DNA from: Hortaea werneckii
Taxonomy: Eukaryota; Ascomycota; Dothideomycetes; Mycosphaerellales; Teratosphaeriaceae
Direction of reading: 5' to 3'
Length of the DNA: 64,000 nucleotides
NCBI GenBank assembly: GCA_037044905.1
Contig: JBAOKB010000071.1
Location: 620,001-684,000, forward strand
Shown here: positions 33,342-44,628 of the stretch, piece by piece
How the letters are laid out: every line of letters begins with the position of its first letter
Numbering within the stretch: the stretch's first letter is position 1
Program-made: the position numbers and the translations under genes
Notes under the pieces: model-generated
Told to the model about the DNA's origin: nothing
What the model saw: only the letters and a program-made list of their open reading frames with translations
Database searches by the model: none

Positions 33342-34232
33342 ATGCCATCACTTCAGGTTACATTCACTGCAATACCCGTCGTTAAAGAAACTAGGCTCTC
33401 ATACTACGCGATGGATGTTCTACCTACAACATCCACTCTGCTCGGTCTTCCGCGTGAGCTACGCGACCAAATCTACGTCTACCTGATCCAACAGGCCAAC
33501 ACCAGGAAAGCCCCACCGAGCCCTCCATTTGCTGGGAAACGTCAACGCGGCCCGGACGATATCTTCTATTCATTAGATCGACCTATCAGTCGATGGCCGA
33601 ACATTGCATTGGTAAACCATCAGCTTCTGGAGGAAGTGCGTGAGAATGTAAGCAAGCGACCGAGTGGCAAGCCAGCAGCGGAGCTGGATCTCATGGCGAA
33701 AGGATATTGTTTCTATCCCACTTGGACTCTTCTACCGGGCTGTATACGAAGAGGTCAAATGGTGAATCTCAACGTCAATTTGCGAATCTTTAGCACAGAA
33801 GCCTTCCGCACGAACGATGGATGGCCGAGGCAGCCAGGCACGGGGTTTCGCACTCTTTTGGCCTTGCTGAACAATTTCTTGGTCTCTGGCCCATCACTTG
33901 CTCCAGCGGATGACACGGCAGGTATCGAGCCCTATCTGATCAATGTCTTGAGTGTAGATGTGACCTTTCATGATCTCTACACTCCCGATACATGGCCGGC
34001 AACTGCACAAGAGATCCTCAAGATGCTGCGGGAGCTGGCGTCCTCGGGGATTCCTGATCCATACGTACAGAAAGTCAAGGCGGTTGTGACATATGACAGT
34101 CGGTCCAGATCAATGCGGTTCAAGCAAGAGTGGCCAGTTGCTGAAACGGTTGATGAGAAGCAGTCGAGGCAATGGCGCAAGGCTGGTTTTATCTTTGCTT
34201 TATCCCAATCCGAAGCAGCTTCACAGGAATAG
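33342..34232 (+). CDS. F-box-like protein of unknown function
   Basis: Single exon, ATG at 33342; a second in-frame ATG at 33411 directly precedes the domain (MDVLPTTSTLLGLPRELRDQ). The LLGLPRELRDQIYVYLI segment is the short F-box-like opening very common in Dothideomycete and related proteins. The rest (NIALVNHQLLEEVREN; RGQMVNLNVNLRIFST; VLSVDVTFHDLYTPDTW) follows the usual layout of that expanded family, with no named catalytic motif. It may be a substrate receptor for ubiquitin ligase, but this is not shown. Only 134 bp separate its start from that of EMC7, which runs the other way. Confidence 0.7.
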   Translation: MPSLQVTFTAIPVVKETRLSYYAMDVLPTTSTLLGLPRELRDQIYVYLIQQANTRKAPPSPPFAGKRQRGPDDIFYSLDRPISRWPNIALVNHQLLEEVRENVSKRPSGKPAAELDLMAKGYCFYPTWTLLPGCIRRGQMVNLNVNLRIFSTEAFRTNDGWPRQPGTGFRTLLALLNNFLVSGPSLAPADDTAGIEPYLINVLSVDVTFHDLYTPDTWPATAQEILKMLRELASSGIPDPYVQKVKAVVTYDSRSRSMRFKQEWPVAETVDEKQSRQWRKAGFIFALSQSEAASQE

Positions 34233-34403
34233 TAGACCCTCGAAACATCGAAAACATTGAACAGGGACTTGACTTGAGAGCTGTACAGCGACAGATACAA
34301 ATTGCTACACTACACGCTTGTGCTTTAGGGGTATCATGTCCACGCATGCAAATGAGAAAACGCCAGCGCCCTCAAACATGTGTCTCGAATTAGCTCTTCG
34401 CAG

Positions 34404-36252
34404 TCATTGTTGTTGATTGCTGGAACGAGGTAGCTCACTCTGCTGAGCAGGGACGCCGCTTCCCCCCGCCTCCTGAGGATCCCGAGTTGACCTGAGCTCG
34501 TGCAATTGTTGGCTGGTAGATTCGTACACATCACCAAGAGGGCCATTTGCTCTGGAGCTCATCGCCTCACTCAGTTCGTGTCGCCGCGTGTGTTGTGACA
34601 CCAGAGGAGATCGACCAGCAGGAAGCTCACTTTGGTCGAATGCTCCACGAGCCCCTGCAGGTGTGATGGCAGATCCGTTTGATTGCAACCATGTTCCCGT
34701 ACCGTTGACATTGGTATTGACATCCAAATCCGAAATATTACCTTGAGCACTGCGACTTGGCCTAGTCTCTGACTGCTTCATGTCATCCTTGCGCGTTTGC
34801 TGGATCCGCCACAGCTCTTCAAGTGATCCAGGACGGGTCAATCCACGGAAACGACATCCGTGTCCACCTGCAGTTCTCCCTCGTCGGACACATACGAGCT
34901 TTTCTGCAGCTTCTCTGATTTTAATGACTGTCGCTTCCTCTCTAAGGTATGCTTCGGTTTTTTTGCGTAAGTACTCAATTGTCATATTCTGTATGCCGTT
35001 CTGACCCTTGCACAAATCGCACTGATCCATCTTCATGTTTTCGAGTCCTGATGACACATTGAATCGAGCGTAGTTGGCTTGTTGTGCTATTTCTTTCATG
35101 CTTTCGTGATTAGGCTCTGGATCCGTCATGCTCTCTAAACTTCTCTTGATAAGCTTGACAATCTTGTGCACAAAATTCTTGTTACTGAAGAAACTGCGAG
35201 GTGCGCCCACCCCGGTGCCGATTGAAATGAAGTGGGAGATTCCGCTTTCGATTTCGGGAGCGCGACAATGCTGGTGCCTCTCCTCACCAACGTTCTCATG
35301 CTCGGAAGTGATAAGACACTGTGGGGAACATCGATTCCGATGCATTGCCTTGGCCTCGCGCCACGCTTCGTGGCTCGGATTGTTCTCCACAAGGCCCCCG
35401 TCCATGTATTGGAACCCGTTAATGTTGATTTCCTTGAAATAGTGCGGAGCTGCTGAGGTCGCCCTGGCAGCTTCCCAAATGTACACCCTTTCGTGATCAT
35501 TTGGATTGCGAATTCTCGCCATGTCGGGGGCAGTGCGCGAATCCCCTCTCGAGTCCTGATGGAAGTAAGAGCGGAACAAATGTATTTGGTCCCCACTTCC
35601 TGGCTTCCTTTGAACAGACACAACTGCGCTGAAGCTTCTTAGAGATGGTTCGCTATAGTTACCCTTATTTGAGCGAACTTACCTGCGGCAATAAGGTCGC
35701 TTGCGATCCACAGCCGGCTGCGGATCGGTCATCAATGTCATTCCATCGCTAGACTTGTCACACGTTAAGGTGTGCTTCTCAACGACTCTCTTGATAACAT
35801 CCTCGAGTTTTCGGTGGCTGAATTTGTAGTACTTCAGATGCCGTCGCTTGCCGAACACCTCATTGCTAAGGGATTCATACTCGCTTTTGGCGGCCGCTAC
35901 AGACATCCTTAACCTGCCAAGCATCAATGCTATGAGGCTAGAGTTCGTAAGCATCGAGTCGCAGTATGTAGGTGGAAAACGTCCTACCCTCCAGTGCTGG
36001 TGCCAATCATGAAATCGAAATAATGGCAGGGTACAGGGTCGTCATGATCTCCCTCTGGAAAGCGAAGTTCATTGTCAAGCTGTCGCTCTCTCTCACCGCA
36101 GGCCCGCATTAATGCCTCAATGATGAGTAGGGAAGAATACCCTCGGATACCTCCTCCATCTGTCGTTGTTAGCTCAAGCTTACCGACGAACGGACCGGGC
36201 AACTACCTAGTGTCAGCACAACTTCTCTATTGAAACCGCAGTTGCAAGGCAT
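34404..36252 (-). CDS. patatin-like phospholipase
   Basis: Exons 36252-36207, 36159-35988, 35937-35683 and 35637-34404 join without a break to 568 residues. The N-terminus (MPCNCGFNREVVLTL) runs into the oxyanion motif DGGGIRG. The nucleophile is in GTSTGGLIALMLGRL and the catalytic Asp in YMDGGLVENNP, so the Ser-Asp dyad is complete. An extra paired-cysteine element MDQCDLCKGQ lies past the domain, and the last 150 residues are polar and probably disordered. No signal peptide or membrane segment is seen. It should hydrolyse acyl lipids in the cytosol. Introns are very short (45-50 bp). Confidence 0.9.
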
Positions 36253-37404
36253 TTCTATACGACGGCTTTCAGGGATGGGGCGAAGCTTACTGTCACACCA
36301 ACTGTTCGATGTGTTGCGCCGCACTGTTATACTTTTGGTCGACTCTGTCTGATCTCAGCCTTGCGAACGCTGCTAACGTGTGGAATTGGCGAGCCTTGTA
36401 CTTGTTGCAGCCATCATGTTCCGAATGAGGTAGGGAAGAGGAGCAGCGCAAGCCTTCTCGCTTGCTATGCATGTAGCGATTTCTTTCTTTTGATTGTTTG
36501 GCGACATCGTATTCGCTATTCGCTCGCTTAGGTCATTGTCGCGGGCCTGCATTGGCAGGACAGAGATCTCTAGAAGCCTCGGCCGACAAGGCTGAGCAGC
36601 GAGCTGCGCCTTGTAGCCTGCATGTCAAGCGCGTTCGGTCGCAAGTACCTTCGAATGAATTGAAGTTTCCGACTTTGAATCCCTCTTTAACGACTTGAAC
36701 AGCATTTTTTATGCTTGGAAATTTTTGAACGTGAAATCTGAAAATGCAAACAAAGAAGACGTTGACTGTGGGACTTGATTTGTCGCGACGGCGATGCCAT
36801 GGGAGCGCCTTCATCAGTACTTTGATACTTCAGTACTCGGGAATCAGCTGATCTTCCTGTCTTCAATCCAATGAACCTTGAGGAGGAACAGCGGTTAGAG
36901 GCGGCTGGGAAATCAACGGGACAAACCATGTATCCTTACATCTTAGCCAATCATTTGCGCACCAAAGCGAATTTCGCTCACTTCCGGTAAGCGTTAGGTC
37001 AGCCACGAGTAGTAAAGGTGCACCTTAGGCCTCCAACTAACTTCCACTGTACGTGCTGTTGAGTGGCAGATGACACACCTCGCATTTTCGTGCGTGTACC
37101 AAGACGCATTCAGCAGTCTTCAGCAACGCCACTCTTTGAGCGGCGGCAGAGTCTGACAGCCTTCTATCTTTGTTGGCGTATAATGATGTTAAGCTGGAAA
37201 GCCAGTCCGTAGATCCACTGCCAATACTGTCAGCCGGACTCTTAATAGGTATACTTGAAGCCTGCCGTATGACTGCTATTCATGATGTAGTCGACCTGGT
37301 CAGCCCACCTTTCTCCACTAACACCTTGCACCAGTCTTAACCATCACTGCGCGTGGGGCACCCAGTCAGAGCAAAGTGACAGCTATCTGCCGCCTGCCAG
37401 CAAA
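36253..37404. other. intergenic
   Basis: About 1.15 kb. No coding frame recognised; the region is the patatin promoter plus the upstream flank of a small unknown gene. Confidence 0.4.
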
Positions 37405-37829
37405 ATGACTTTTGACTGTGCTTCTCAGTCAAGCACGGAGGACGTCTTTCCTCTATCACCAACCATGATCGAAAAGGTGCATCCCGACAAGCCTACAAAG
37501 GCGGTAAATGAATCGGACAATAAGGTCCTCGTTTACAACTTCGAGAAGAATGCAATCAGCAGAATATCAAAACAGGAGCTCTACCACAAGGCCGGTAAGT
37601 GCAAAGCCAAGTCCTGTTGCGAAGAGTCCGCTGAGGTGTCGCAGGAGGAAGCAGAAACGTCCAGGAAACGCCGATTCCAAAGAAGCCAGGACGGCTGCCC
37701 ATTAGAGTCAAAGACGAGTGCACCGGCGACTCAGACATGTTCATCGCATCCGTCAACATCGGATGGCATTGGCGGCTGCAAAGATTGTTCGGCAAGTTTG
37801 ATACGCTGTACATGGTGGGCTCAATATAG
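37405..37829 (+). CDS. small unknown protein, probably frameshifted
   Basis: ATG at 37405 (MTFDCASQSSTEDVFPL) opens a frame running to EESAEVSQEEAET at about 37660. One base short there, the next frame continues VQETPIPKKPGRLPIRVK and MFIASVNIGWHWRLQRLFGK, and stops at 37827-37829. The second part looks more protein-like than the original frame, so I infer one protein of about 140 residues with a lost base near 37660. Family unknown; acidic and Ser/Lys-rich N-terminal half, aromatic and basic C-terminal part. If the break is real, the 195-residue frame to 37992 applies. Confidence 0.4.
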
Positions 37830-38802
37830 TCCGGATGGCAAAGGATTAGACGTTGTTGGAGGGGGTGTCCGTTCGCTTGATCCAAGTTTTGACGGCCAAG
37901 GAAGCAGTTGCAAACGAGTCAGGTTGTATTGTTCCCTGTATGTTCTATCTCCGCGATTAAGAAGCCTGAATGAGAACTCCTGGCAATTCTGAGTCCAGTT
38001 TGCCAACCAAACAAATTCGCTGCCGGCATCTTGAGGACATGGGTAGTTTTCCGGGGATGCGCGATTCATGATGACGCTCCAGGAGTCTTTCATCAGCGAC
38101 TAAATTTCCATGGGAAAAATGGAGGCTTGTGAGTACACTCAGAAGAACGGCCAGCGGTATGGTCTTTTGAGATGAGATGTTTCCGTCCAGATTGGTGATG
38201 ACAGGCGCGCTCAAACCATCTTCGACTATATCCGCAGTACCGGGCTTATTCACACTCTGGCAGATCTAATAATTTCATAATTAGTCAACTCAATGCCATT
38301 TCACGTCTTTGCGGATGCTAGAGAACAATCTTGGTTCATGAGATCTGTCTTCATATTGGTAGGTGCTTTTGACGCCGACAGCTCATGAGCCTTTCCATGC
38401 AGAATAAAAGGCTAGAAGGGAATGGTAAGTAGAATTGAGGACAAGAAGGTAAAAGAAGAGGAGGACGAGGAGGGAGATGAATAGCTGGGCAGTGCGGAGA
38501 ACACCGCTCGGATAGAGAAGGGCGAAAGGGCGGCCTCACCAGAGGCAAGACCGACAGACATGCAGCGGCTTAACTCGGAAAGTTCCGAAGAACGTCACGT
38601 GATGTACTTCAGAAGACGATCTAAGCTCATCCGAATGACAATTTATCTATGTTTGTTCCAAAAGCCCACCCCCAAGCCCTTTCAGAGGGCGACATGTAGT
38701 GCAAAACGTAGGCCAGAACAGATACACGCTCCAAACGCTCTTCAATATATAATGCCAAAAAGCCAATCCGCTCGAAACCCGCTTGCGCTCGCTCTAATAA
38801 AC
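37830..38802. other. intergenic
   Basis: About 970 bp to the 3' end of the transporter. It contains a purine-rich patch around 38400-38530. No gene seen. Confidence 0.4.
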
Positions 38803-41131
38803 TTATCGATGCTCCTCATCCTCGTCCTGCCCCAGACGTTTATACTTCCCACTGCCCGCACCGCTCCCTTCCTCGCCCTTGCCTCTCTTCACCATACTAC
38901 TAATCCACCCGCCGACGCCTTCCCTCTGACTTTCGCTATCCCCAGCCTTCCCGCCCACCATTGGCTTTCCGTCCTGGATCTCAACATCCGGCGGCTGCAG
39001 ATCCATATCCGGGACGTTCCCGTCGCCTTGCTGACTCCCCAGGCTGAAGGATCCAATGGGGGAGCGGTTCCCGCTGAAGAGACTCTCGGCCTCTGCTAAT
39101 GTCTGCGGAGTCGGGGCCGCGGTGGTGGCGTCGCCGAAGAGGGAGTTCATGTCTTCGAGGCGGACGTTGGCGGTTTCGGGGTAGATGAACCAGACTGTCG
39201 AGTTGATTTTAATTAGCATAATGTCGAACACTTAAGCTGGATGATCGAAAGGTCAAACTTACCGACTACGAAGGATACGGCACAGAAGAATGCATGCACC
39301 AGGTACAATCGCCACTTGATCGCCTCCTGCAAAATCGGCGTCATCTCGCCCACCAACCAGTTGAAAGCCCAGTTGGCCGCAGTGCTCAGACTGGCACCCT
39401 TGGCGCGAATGCTCAGGGGTAGAATCTCCGGCGGGTAAAGCCATGGGATTGGTCCCCATGAATACCCAAATGCAGCGTTATAAATCATGACGAAGATGAC
39501 GACCATAGTCGGGGTGATGTGGATGTCGATGAAGATGAAGTAGCTGATTGCGGAAAGAGAGATGATCATAGCGACGGCGCCGGAGAGAAGGATGAAGCGT
39601 CGGCCTAGGCGGTCGACAACGTACCAGGGGGGCACGGTGGAGGCGAGGTAGGTGATTCCGTTAATGCCGGTCATGAGGATGGCGTCGCGGCCGACCCAGC
39701 CAGCTTGCTCAAAGACAAGGGGCGCGTAGTAGGAGATGACGTTGATGCCGTTGAGCTGAGCGAGGGCTTGAGCGGACATGGCAATGAAGACACGCTTGTA
39801 GTAGCGCTTGAACATGTCGGCGTAGGATCGCTCGCCTTCCTGGCGTTGTAGGAGGACATTCATTTTGATTTCGCGGTATTCATCTCGTGCCTTAGGGTTG
39901 TGGATATCGCCCTTCCCATAAAGGTTGGCGATGACCACTATGCCTTCTTCGTCATGGTCGTTATCCAGAAGCCACCTGCAGAGGGAAGTAGACACTAGGT
40001 TAGCTAGCGTTCTTGGCATTGTGGAGAGCGTGCCTTCCTTCCTCGTTTGGCACGATTCGAGAGCATTTCGACTTACCTAGGTGACTCCACGATCAAGAAA
40101 CTGCCAACAGCGAGCAAGCCTCCCATGACTACCTGCAACAGCAACGGTACTCTCCAAGCCCAGTCGCTGGGGATGTAGCTGCAGAAATAGTCCACCCACA
40201 CACTACACATATATCCAAAGATGTTCCCCGAGAACTCAATACAAGCCAGCTTACCTCTATTGTGCGGCGGACTAATCTCACTCTGATACACTGGCACAAT
40301 TGTACTGAGAGCCCCTACACCTAGACCAGCCACGAATCGACCGAGCATCATCATGGGCATTCCGGTGGAGAACGTCTGACAGGCACCGCCGACCACAAAT
40401 ACCATGGCGCCGTAGAGGATCGTCTTCCGACGGCCGAGTACGTCACCGATGCGTCCGACGGAGAGGGAAGAAATCAGAGCGCCGATCTCTAAAATGGCAA
40501 CCATGGTCCCGATCTCGGCGCGTGAGGGCTGGTTGAAGTAGTCTTTGAAGTAGGGACCGGTGATAATGCCAGACATCACGCCTTGGTCGTAACCAAACAG
40601 GAAGACTCCGAGTGAGACGAAGATGGAGAGGAAGTAGAGGAGCTTCTTGCCATGGAGGCCGTGCATCCTGGAGGGCCCATCGTTGGGTGCCATGATGGTT
40701 GCAAGGAGCTTTTGACCCCAAGATAGCGGACGCGAGGGTGGAGAGGGGATGTAGATATCCTCTTTCTTAACGACGCCAGGGCGTTGGGTGCTGCCGGTGG
40801 TCTTGCTACGGGCGGTGTAAGGTTTCTCTTGGCTCGCGTTGCTTGCGTACGGGACGGACTTCTGTCTCTTCTGCGAGCTCCTTCCCCGTTTAGCTTGGTA
40901 GTTGTCGTCTGCTTTGAAATGACCTGCGAGCGGGTCTTCCTCGTCGGCTAATTGATCGACGAGATCGCCTGTGTCGCTCCAGAGGCTGAATTCGCTGCCG
41001 ACGTCGCTGTCGTCTTCGTCTTCCGAGGCCGAAGACCTCCCTCGAAGCCTCCTCCGATCTTCACTGCCCTTCTCGTCCCAACTTCCGTCCCTGCTGCTGC
41101 TTCGTCTCTGTCGGCGTTCAAGCGTATGCAA
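38803..41131 (-). CDS. MFS sugar transporter with long charged N-terminus
   Basis: Exons to 40077, 39975-39263 and 39194-38803 join cleanly into a 12-helix major facilitator. Signatures: GVFLFGYDQGVMSGIITGPY, GRIGDVLGRRKT, VPVYQSEISPPHNRG, ESPRWLL, LNGINVISYYAP and PETANVRLEDMNSLFG. A cytosolic region of about 140 residues precedes helix 1 and includes an acidic SLWSDTGDLVDQLAD element; the C-terminal tail is about 110 residues and polar. The true start is unresolved: the frame stays open past 41131 but has no ATG, so an upstream exon is likely. An internal ATG at 40693 (MAPNDGPS) is a fallback. Hexose or related sugar uptake is inferred; the long tails could mean signalling. Confidence 0.88.
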
Positions 41132-42194
41132 AGGTATATTCGCAGGTCTCCGTGTGCTTCCGCTGCCGGTAAAGTTGAGGGAGGGTATGTTGGCGGTGGT
41201 GAGGGCTGATTCGGAGGCCCTGCGCTCCGCAATGGAGGAAAAAGAGGAAGAAAATGGGGTAGAGCAGGTGATTGGAATGTGGGCAGTGCAGCTGCTGGTG
41301 TCTGCGTGGACGAGTAGCTCGACCCGGCGCTGCTGGCCTGTGACCCACTGGCTCGGATCGGGATGGACTAGGGAAGCGTGCGATCGGGCTGCCGAGAGAC
41401 TGACCGAAGAGTGAAGTCACGGGACGGTGGGTGTGACAACAACTTGGAACCCTTGAGTGGCGAAGGCAATACGTTGCTGTGGTTGTTTGTCCGTCTGAAT
41501 GAAGGGCCTGCAATTCTATGCCACACGTGAAGCTTCTCACAAAACGGCCAGGGGATTCAACACGTCTGTGTAAGCACGTAAGGCTGTCCAATGCAGCCGA
41601 AGCTCGGGCTTCCATCAGCGAGACTTCCCGACTCCACGCTGATAGGCTATGGAAGCGAGAGATACGAAGGTTAGCCGGAGAGACGTACATAGTAGGTAAT
41701 GCAGTAATAACAACAATGCCTGCCGCAGGAGGGGGGTCCTTCACGTGGATGGACATCAGCGCCTTTGTTCCAGACCGGCCTTGGTTCTTGAACTCCTACG
41801 CAAGACCCATGACTTTCGATGGCCATTTCGCGCCTGACAAACATCCCAAGATGACTCGAACAGGCGGCTATCGCGCTCCTCTTGACTTCGTCCCGCGGCG
41901 CTGCTTGACCGCCTGATGTGCATGTGATCTTTAAAAACATGTCTACACCTCCATGGTAATTCCCGGTAGCTGCCATGATCTCCAGGCCCTTTGCCGTACC
42001 TGCGTAGCCTCAGGTCCTATACAAGAGCTCTATGCCATCTACATGTAGCTAGATGCAAAGTATTGCCATCGCCCTTCGAAAGCGTTTATACGAACCTTGT
42101 CCTGCTCACCAACACCCAAATGCACCAATGTTGTCAATCCTTTCAAATCTATGCCCATCGTGCTATGCATGAATCACATGATCTATCGTGGTCC
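41132..42194. other. intergenic, may hold transporter 5' exon
   Basis: About 1.06 kb. The transporter frame continues open to roughly 41400 without an ATG, so part of this may be coding or 5' leader. Nothing else recognised. Confidence 0.35.
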
Positions 42195-43004
42195 CTACTT
42201 CGCTCCCCAATCCAGCTTGAACCGACCCTCGGCATTCTGATAGCTCTTCAAAGCCGCCACAACATCCTCCGCCTCTCGCGCCTCAACCATGATCCCCTTG
42301 TTCCCCTCACCAACAAACCCCGCACTCACCGCCTTGCGCACCCACTGCATCAACCCATCCCAATACCCCTCCACATTGTACACCACAACCGGCATCCCAT
42401 GGATCCCTAACTGATTCCAAGTCACAACCTCCATCAGCTCCTCCAACGTCCCATAGCCGCCCGAAAGCGCAATAAACCCTCCCCCAACCCCTCCCTCAAT
42501 CACCTCCCGCGCCATCATCTGTTTCCGCGTATGCATATCCTTGACGACCGTCGTACGTCCATACGTCTTCTCATCTATAACCTTCTGCGGATCGACCGCC
42601 TTCGTGCTCCCGTCCTCGTTGTAGTTCCGTTCGTAGCGTATCAGCGCTTCGGGGATGACTCCGTGGACGGCCTCGGGCCCGGAGAGCGAGACGAGCGTCT
42701 TGGCGACTTCGCCCATGATGCCGACGGTGCCGCCGCCGTAGACGAGGGAGATGTTGTTCGCGTGCAGGGCGTGGGCCAGTGCGCGGGCGGCGGCGAGGTG
42801 AGCGGGTGAGGTGCCGGGTTGGGAACCGCAGCTGTTGCAAGAATGCCTCTGGTCAGGAGACATGATATGTGTATTGATTCCATGGGCTTAGAAGACTTAC
42901 AAGACGCAGACAGTCGGTTTAGGATCCCTGCCATTGGCCGTGGGGGCAATGTTCTCGGATTGTTTAGGTTCGTTCATGGTGGTGATTCCGTTCGTGCTTG
43001 CCAT
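42195..43004 (-). CDS. LOG-family protein (cytokinin-activating phosphoribohydrolase-like)
   Basis: ATG at 43004; exons 43004-42901 and 42831-42195 join to 246 residues (TVCVFCGSQPGTSPAH across the splice). It has the LOG/lysine-decarboxylase-like Rossmann fold with LVYGGGTVGIMGEVA and the conserved loop SGGYGTLEELMEVVTWNQLG. Arg in MHTRKQMM matches the family's active site. LOG enzymes release free cytokinin bases from their ribotides; fungal members may act on other nucleotide 5'-monophosphates. It stands alone here, with no prenyltransferase or P450 next to it. No break in frame. Confidence 0.92.
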
Positions 43005-43450
43005 GATTGTTTTGACAGGTTGGTATGAGCGAGGGAAAGTGCAAGAAGTGTGGAAAGGTGCAAGAGATGTATGCTTAAGAGGGATGGTGATGACTCTACT
43101 CAACCGCATATATGACAGCGAAAGCTAATGTAGCCGCATGCCTTGATGCAACGATGATGATTGGCTCTTCGCGTTTCTGATGACCTACGCCGCGCAACAG
43201 TGGCGGGATGAACGTTCGTGTTTCTTCTGTGTTATCCTTTGGAATACTCGAGGCATCGACAAGAATAAAGGTACAGCGAGTTGATCCACTGAGGTGTTTG
43301 ATTGCAATTTGATGGAGAGCTGTTCAAATGGTGCACCCTCGCGATGCAAGGGCGGGGGAACGGCTGGGTGACGATGCAGGGACCGCGTTGCCGTTGTTGC
43401 GTCAAGATCGACGCCACGCGAGTTGATCTGGAAGCTTGAGCTTGGACAAG
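43005..43450. other. intergenic, divergent promoter region
   Basis: About 450 bp between the LOG gene and the divergent Rab gene. No coding content seen. Confidence 0.4.
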
Positions 43451-44628
43451 ATGGAGCGCTTGCGTCTTCCGTCTCATGAAGATGTCTATTGCATTGCGCG
43501 ATCCATTCCGCTCACGATAGCAATAGATACGGAGGCTCTTATCAGCTAGCCTTCGCATATTGGCCAACGTATAATCAAGCTAATCAAAGGCAAACGGGGC
43601 TCAAGTCGCCAGGAGGATCGAGTCAGCGACCTGGGCATCCGGCAACGACAGGTAACAGGCCTGACAGAACTGGCACAGTCGCATATCATAAGGTTACACC
43701 ACAACTACCAGCAATGGCTCAACCACCTCAACCCATGGGACTACATCGCCAAGATCGTGTCCCTCGGCGATAGCGGCTCCGGAAAGTCCAGCGTACGTCC
43801 GATACTGCTACCACCAGTCTACATCTTTCTCAGCACCGGCAATGCTGATGATGATAGCTAACGATCAGGCTCTGCGAAGGTCGTTTTGTGTCCCACCACG
43901 ACGTGACCATCGGCGTTGAATTCGGCTCGCGCATAGTACCTGTAGGACCACCGGCGAGCCTCGAGTACAACATCAACAACCCCTCCTCCTCGTCAACCAC
44001 CCCGAGCAATATCACCTCCTCACCTAATGACCGACGAGGCAACAATGCCGCAGGCGGAAAGAAAGGATCCAGCCAAACCCCATCACAGCCGCAGCAAAAA
44101 CACATGAAGCTCTCCCTCTGGGACACAGCCGGACAAGAAACCTACAAATCCATCACACGGTCCTACTTCCGCGGGGCCTCCGGCGCCCTGCTCGTCTTCG
44201 ACATCACGCGCCGCAACACCTTCGCCTCCGTGACATCCTGGCTCAACGACCTGCGCCAGATCGCCGAGGACAACATCGTCATCATCCTCGTGGGCAACAA
44301 GTCGGACCTCGCGCCTTCCTCGACCGTCACAGCCGGCGATGCGAAGAACAAGAGACAAGTCACCCGCGACGAGGCCGAGGAGTGGTGTCGAGCTAATGGC
44401 GTGCTGGAGTACGTCGAGACGAGCGCGAAGAGTGGGGATAATGTCGAGAGGGCTTTTGTCGGGGTGGCGGAGAGGATCCATCAGAACATTGAGGCTGGGA
44501 AGTATGATTTGAATGATCGGAGGAGTGGGGTAAAGGGGCCTGGTGCGGGAGGGGGTGCCAGGACGGTCAATTTGGGGGTTAGTGATGGTGGGACGGGGAA
44601 GAAGGCAAGTGGTGGTGGATGTTGCTAG
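43451..44628 (+). CDS. divergent Rab-family GTPase with insert and N-terminal extension
   Basis: The core is complete: LGDSGSGKSS (P-loop), intron 43793-43857, LTIRLCEGRF, HHDVTIGVEFGS (switch I), WDTAGQETY, GNKSD, ETSAK and a C-terminal GGGCC prenylation signal. Between the switch I strand and WDTAGQE sits an insert of about 45 residues rich in Ser, Asn, Thr and Gly. Upstream of the P-loop about 80 residues are open (DRVSDLGIRQRQ ... NYQQWLNHLNPWDYIAK). An ATG at 43451 is in the same frame but an in-frame TAG at 43547-43549 intervenes. A weak 69-bp intron (GTCTAT...GCTAG) could remove it. The core resembles Rab2/Rab4-type proteins; a membrane-trafficking role is inferred. Confidence 0.82.

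Noticed and set aside
36160..36206. Patatin start taken from the open frame reading MPGPFVGKLELTT
   Set aside because: That stretch is a 47-bp intron; splicing it gives VVLTLDGGGIRG and a normal ATG at 36252.
41118..41756. Minus-strand open frame of 212 codons, possible transporter 5' exon
   Set aside because: It is in the wrong frame for the transporter and has no conserved content; kept only as a possible leader region.
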